A stretch of DNA of 18,831 bases from Phoronis ovalis (lineage: Eukaryota; Phoronida; Phoronidae): positions 8,004-26,834 of the forward strand of contig JAOXYB010047613.1 in NCBI GenBank assembly GCA_028565635.1, written 5' to 3'. Shown here one piece after another: positions 14,999 to 18,831 of this stretch. Positions within the stretch are counted from its first letter, which is position 1. Each line of letters begins with the position of its first letter. The translations under genes and the position numbers were made by a program. The notes below the pieces were generated by a model. The model had not been told where the DNA came from and did not search any database. It saw only the letters and a program-made list of their open reading frames with translations.

Positions 14999-16675
14999 TT
15001 AAATTATTTTCAGTGCATTATGTCAAACTCCGAGGAAATTGTTATGACTGTATTAATTATTATTACGACTAGTCTATTATTTTTTGGTGCTACATTTACT
15101 ACACAGCAAGATATACTGTAACGCGCATTGCTTTTTTAAACATATGATGATGTAATAATACAACTGACTAAAGTACAGTTTATAGTTCTAAACATATTTT
15201 GCAGAAAAAAGTAGTTAAGTGCTGTTTTGCAGTGGTCCACGAAACAATGGTATTAGCTGGAAGAGACGGCAGGTAACAAACAACCTGTTTTCCTGTTGGG
15301 GATGAGTGCAAGTAGACAATATTATATTGATATTCAGTTCTGTGCATGCAGTACTAACTTTAGGTAGTTGATCTTTCAGAAAGATTATACAATTTTAAAA
15401 AATAAATTAAAAGATATTTTAACAATTTCATGATTAAGTTTTATTAGTACTTATTCAAACCCATGATGAATCACTAAACACTCCAAAAAAAGTCTAAGAT
15501 AATGAAATAATTAGACAATGGTTTTTAATAATTAAGGAAGACTATCATTTTGAACTTTACCCTGAATATAATCCATCCAGTTCATTGATAACCTAGTGTT
15601 TGACCATTCCATCTCTCTATGCCCTATTCACATCTGATGTTGTGGTTATCATATCATGGGGGGGACACTCAAAATGATGAATACATACGGATACCTGGTT
15701 CCCAAAAATGTTGGGATTGTTTTTTTGGCTAAGTAGCATAGGATATCATAAAAAAAAATGTCATTACACTTATTCTAATACTTGTATACAAAAGAGAAGT
15801 GGCAGTTTTTGTTAAATGGCATCCTCATGTTTGTAGGCTTTTCACATGAAGTCCAAGTACGTGATTTCAAATGCCCCTCTGTTTTACAATAACATCATTA
15901 TGTTTACAAGAACATGTCATATGATTTATGACTTCTTGCCATTTAACAGATCAAATAAACAAGAAGTTGACCCAAAGTTCAGCTGTATGGAGGAGGCTGC
16001 TTGTTGAAAAATTTATCCTGTCAATATAATATTGGATTCTCATAATTAGTTCAAATAACTTGTCTATACAGCTTTTATGAGTATATCTCAGACAAACATG
16101 TCAAAATGTCCTATCATGCCCACCTTTATAACATGTGATTTCATATCAGTATTTAATTTCTAATCATGCCCCATGGTACAATATCTGATTCCCATACCTT
16201 ATTTTTGGAGTGACTGTGTACTTGATTAACTATTCACTCATGTGACAGAAAATTTTTGCACATTCCAAAAAAACCTATAAAAATATTATGCTGTAAATCT
16301 GTTATTCAAATATTACAGCAGGTTAAACTTTAATTCAGCAGCCTGCAATGATAGTGATTAATAAATTACAAAACTAACATCCTGATGAACTACTGCTTGG
16401 CATAAAATGTAAATTACAGTTATAGACTATTAACTTTCTCAACACAACAAACAGAATTTAAAAGTAATATTTACTATCAATGTTAACTTCCATCATATTT
16501 GTTACAAAATTAATAAACATTTTCTAATTCTGATTATCTTTGGATATAATACAAGTTTAGCTGTGAAGAAAGGATGCATAAAATATCCTTAAAGCAACTG
16601 AATAATCATATAAACTTTCCAAACTTAAATAAAAATTTGCATTCAATTCCCAATGCTCAGCAAACTATATTATGT
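14999..16675. other. Intergenic DNA between ZIP and FEM1
   Basis: About 1.7 kb of AT-rich DNA without a supported gene. The only structure noted is a perfect 11-bp inverted repeat, gttaaatggca (15811-15821) and tgccatttaac (15937-15947). The open frame at 16574-16765 is Asn/Ile/Lys-rich low complexity and probably chance. Confidence 0.5.
15811..15947. repeat. Short inverted repeat pair
   Basis: A perfect 11-bp inverted pair with 115 bp between arms; similarity does not extend further. No target duplication was seen. Confidence 0.35.
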
Positions 16676-16681
16676 TTTATT
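16676..16681 (-). other. Polyadenylation signal AATAAA (FEM1, predicted)
   Basis: tttatt on the plus strand is AATAAA for the minus-strand gene, 223 nt past its stop. Position is the only support. Confidence 0.35.
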
Positions 16682-16903
16682 AACTATGGAATAGAAAATA
16701 AAGGTAATATTCAAAAGCTTTTGTTTTCAGCAATACTGATCCCAATTGAAGAGATATGCAACTGAAAGTTCGTATGAAAACTTACTATTTTTACTTAATC
16801 ATCTAAATTCAGTAATTTTTTCAATTCACCATAACCACTGATTAATTCGCAAATATGTATTCAAAAAGTAACAAAAAATTGAAAACAAAGATTTTGTTGT
16901 CTG

Positions 16904-18225
16904 TTAATGCATTTTTATGAAGGCTTCCATATTTCTAGTAACATGTCCTTTATAGCTAATCTTCCTTGATATAAGAGTTCTAGCCGCTAAGCATTGCAGT
17001 GTCAAAAAAGTTAAAGGACACACTATGTCATGAACCTCCTTCCCCATAATTTCTAAAGCAGAAGCACGCTCATCGTTACATGTATCAAGATGAGCTCCAG
17101 AATTCAACAGCGTTCTAATAACATCTGCATTAGAAGGTTTGAATTTTACCGCTGCATGTAACGGAGTATTTCCCTCCAAATCTATAGCATTTACTGATGC
17201 ACCAACTTCAATAAATAGTTTGACGGTTTCAGCGGAGGGGAAGTTACAAACAGGATAACGCCCCACATTGGAAGTATCTTTACTGCAAGCGAGATGTAAA
17301 ATTGTTTGCCCATTCGTTCCCCTTGGATTCATTTGTACAAATTTATACATTAGTGATTTTAATTCAAACATTTCATTATCCGTGAATTTTGACTGAACAC
17401 GACAAGACAAAGAAACGATATGCAGGATTATAATCAGTGTTCGGTTAAAGTGCGTGTGGTCGCGATCTTCTAATGGTGTTTCTTTAAATAATGTCCTCCC
17501 ACGATCCAGCTCCCATATGGATTTGTTTAGTACACGATATATGTCACAGAAGGTAATAAATTGAGCAGGGCGATGACGGTGAGTCGCCATCATAAACGAA
17601 AACAATTCAGCAAACGACAACAAGCTACTCTGAGTCATAGCATTTAAAGGTTCTAAAACCTTCAACTGCATATCTAATGCATACATCCATAAAGTAATAC
17701 ACCGTTCAAAGTTTCCCATATCAGCATACACTGCACCACGATACCTTATGTAGTAAGAAGTATCTGGATGAGCAGGTCCTAAAATTCTCTCCCGGACCAG
17801 CAAAGCTTGCATTCGCATATCATCAGGATCAGATATTAGCTCCTCCAACCCATTCATAGATGTAACTTCTAATGCATTTTCATATGCCTCCACAGGAGTG
17901 TAATTAATTGGTTTTTTCAACACCCCTTTTTTAACACTATTCCGTTCTGTTAAAGCCCTGCGCCAATATTGTAGCGCACCCAGCATGTCTCGTTTTTTAT
18001 CAACATATGTCGCACCTAGTAGCTCTAAGGCATCCACTTTTTCCTGTCGATAAATATCTGGTCGATAGATTAGAAATTCTACAATGTTGGTGTGTCCTGT
18101 GACACTGGCAGCTAACAGTGGTGTCATACCATAAGAATCTTTGTCCATCTTTGCCCCATTCTTAAGAAGAAGCTTCATTATATCTAAGCTTCCCGACTCA
18201 GCACAATCATGTAGAGCTGTGTTAC
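16904..18225 (-). CDS. FEM1C: FEM1A/C-type substrate receptor of CUL2 ubiquitin ligase, last coding exon
   Basis: The exon follows a 3' splice site (ctgctttcag before 18225) and enters with GT completing a Gly codon; 439 full residues follow to TAA. Domains in exon numbering: ankyrin repeats at about 1-53 (GNTALHDCAESGSLDIMKLL, then GMTPLLAASVTGHTNIVEF); the conserved block ALELLGATYVDKKRDMLGAL; a TPR-like segment around 150-190 (LGPAHPDTSYYIRYRGAVYAD); two further ankyrin repeats at about 305-385; and a C-terminal VHL-box-like motif LTLQCLAARTL at about 408-418. FEM1 proteins bind ElonginB/C-CUL2 through that box and recognise C-terminal Arg-type degrons through the ankyrin/TPR part. The HPDTSYYIRYRGAVYAD block fits FEM1A/C better than FEM1B. 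The first ankyrin repeats lie in exons beyond 18831. Six residues that read open upstream of the exon are intron. Confidence 0.94.
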
Positions 18226-18831
18226 CTGAAAGCAGGAAAGACAAAATAAATCCTCAAAACTTAATCAACAAAGACAATCCATTATCTCAACATGCCTAGT
18301 TTAATTCTTATCCTTTGCGTTTTCTGCTATTAATTTTGACTTTTGCTCCATGACACAAAAGTATCGATTGCTTGAATTATCAAGCTGTTGATATCTATGG
18401 CAAAAATGTCAAGTACGAAATATTCCAGAAAGATCATTTGTTAACAAAATGCAAACGTAAATTTTTTTTGGTACCATGAAACACCTGGTTTTGGGTTTAT
18501 AATTCTTGAACTTGCAGACATGTAGGTTTAACACTCTTCACAATTTTATTCATAGTCAAAAGACCTGGGGGTCACTCACAACGGGGATGTGCCGCCCAAC
18601 CCAATCCAAAATTTTAGCTTATGGTAGCAAACCATGTCATTCGCCAATTTTTTTAATCTGATTGGGGCACAATTAATTATTACTTCGACCGGAACACAGA
18701 TGGAGATCAGCAGATTTGGGCATGCGCATTACCTTATAGCAAACACTAAGTTTCACACGCCGGGAGAGCACGCCAGATCAGCCAGGTACTTTGCATGCTA
18801 CCACAATTTGTCCGTTATTTCATACATCAAG
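18226..18831 (-). other. Partial FEM1 intron (3' edge of window)
   Basis: Intron upstream of the last FEM1 exon on the minus strand. No ankyrin-coding exon could be found in either remaining frame. It contains a repeat fragment near 18565-18600 similar to the MITE end. Confidence 0.6.
18560..18610. repeat. Fragment resembling the MITE terminal region
   Basis: A cctggggg run is followed by gatgtgccgcc, the same word order as in the left arm of the element at 14267. Spacing is shorter (about 23 bp rather than 34). No partner arm or target duplication was found before the window ends. Confidence 0.3.

Noticed and set aside
15640-16215. Possible second transposon with catgggg-containing ends
   Set aside because: The inverted similarity is only a few bases long and no target duplication could be found.
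16574-16765. 63-residue plus-strand frame
   Set aside because: Asn/Ile/Lys-rich chance frame antisense to the probable FEM1 3'UTR.
1-18831. CRISPR arrays, bacterial operons, rRNA, tRNA, viral genes
   Set aside because: None seen; the window is spliced animal DNA throughout.

Overview
The window is a stretch of animal nuclear DNA, AT-rich, with spliced genes, long introns and several repeats. The genes are metazoan families: DENND4/Crag, a CCG-motif tetraspanin, an SLC39A1-3-type ZIP zinc transporter and FEM1A/C. Protein-like divergence from vertebrate versions, compact introns of about 0.2-0.6 kb and the repeat style suggest an invertebrate, perhaps a mollusc or another lophotrochozoan. The lineage is an inference and the sequence does not prove it. 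No bacterial operon, CRISPR array, rRNA, tRNA or virus was seen.

Layout. Positions 1-10629 (+) hold the 3' part of a DENND4 gene: eleven coding exons whose reading phases join without a break, giving about 1130 residues and the true stop codon. The MABP, DENN and PPR portions lie upstream of the window. The 3.4-kb intron between its fourth and fifth visible exons carries a complete, intronless-CDS tetraspanin gene on the opposite strand (4090-5115, -). That gene has a probable 5'UTR intron and a promoter-like region at about 6340-6450 with a palindromic CRE. One DENND4 intron has a GC donor instead of GT.

Positions 10630-13090 are intergenic or UTR sequence. They contain a diverged tandem repeat of about 158 bp, an orphan open frame with one hydrophobic segment (-), a short GC-rich inverted-repeat block and, just upstream of the next gene, a TATA box. 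Positions 13094-14242 (+) are an intronless ZIP transporter CDS. Its probable 3'UTR contains a well-preserved non-autonomous DNA transposon, 383 bp long, with diverged terminal inverted repeats and an exact 8-bp target-site duplication. About 1.9 kb of apparently non-coding DNA follows. The last coding exon of a FEM1A/C-type gene lies at 16904-18225 (-); its upstream ankyrin exons lie beyond the window.

The genes have no common pathway visible here: Rab activation (DENND4), membrane organisation (tetraspanin), zinc import (ZIP) and C-degron recognition by a CUL2 ubiquitin ligase (FEM1). The architecture (nested antisense gene, GC-AG intron, transposon in a 3'UTR) is more unusual than the gene content. 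I did not find convincing evidence of a new multi-gene system.
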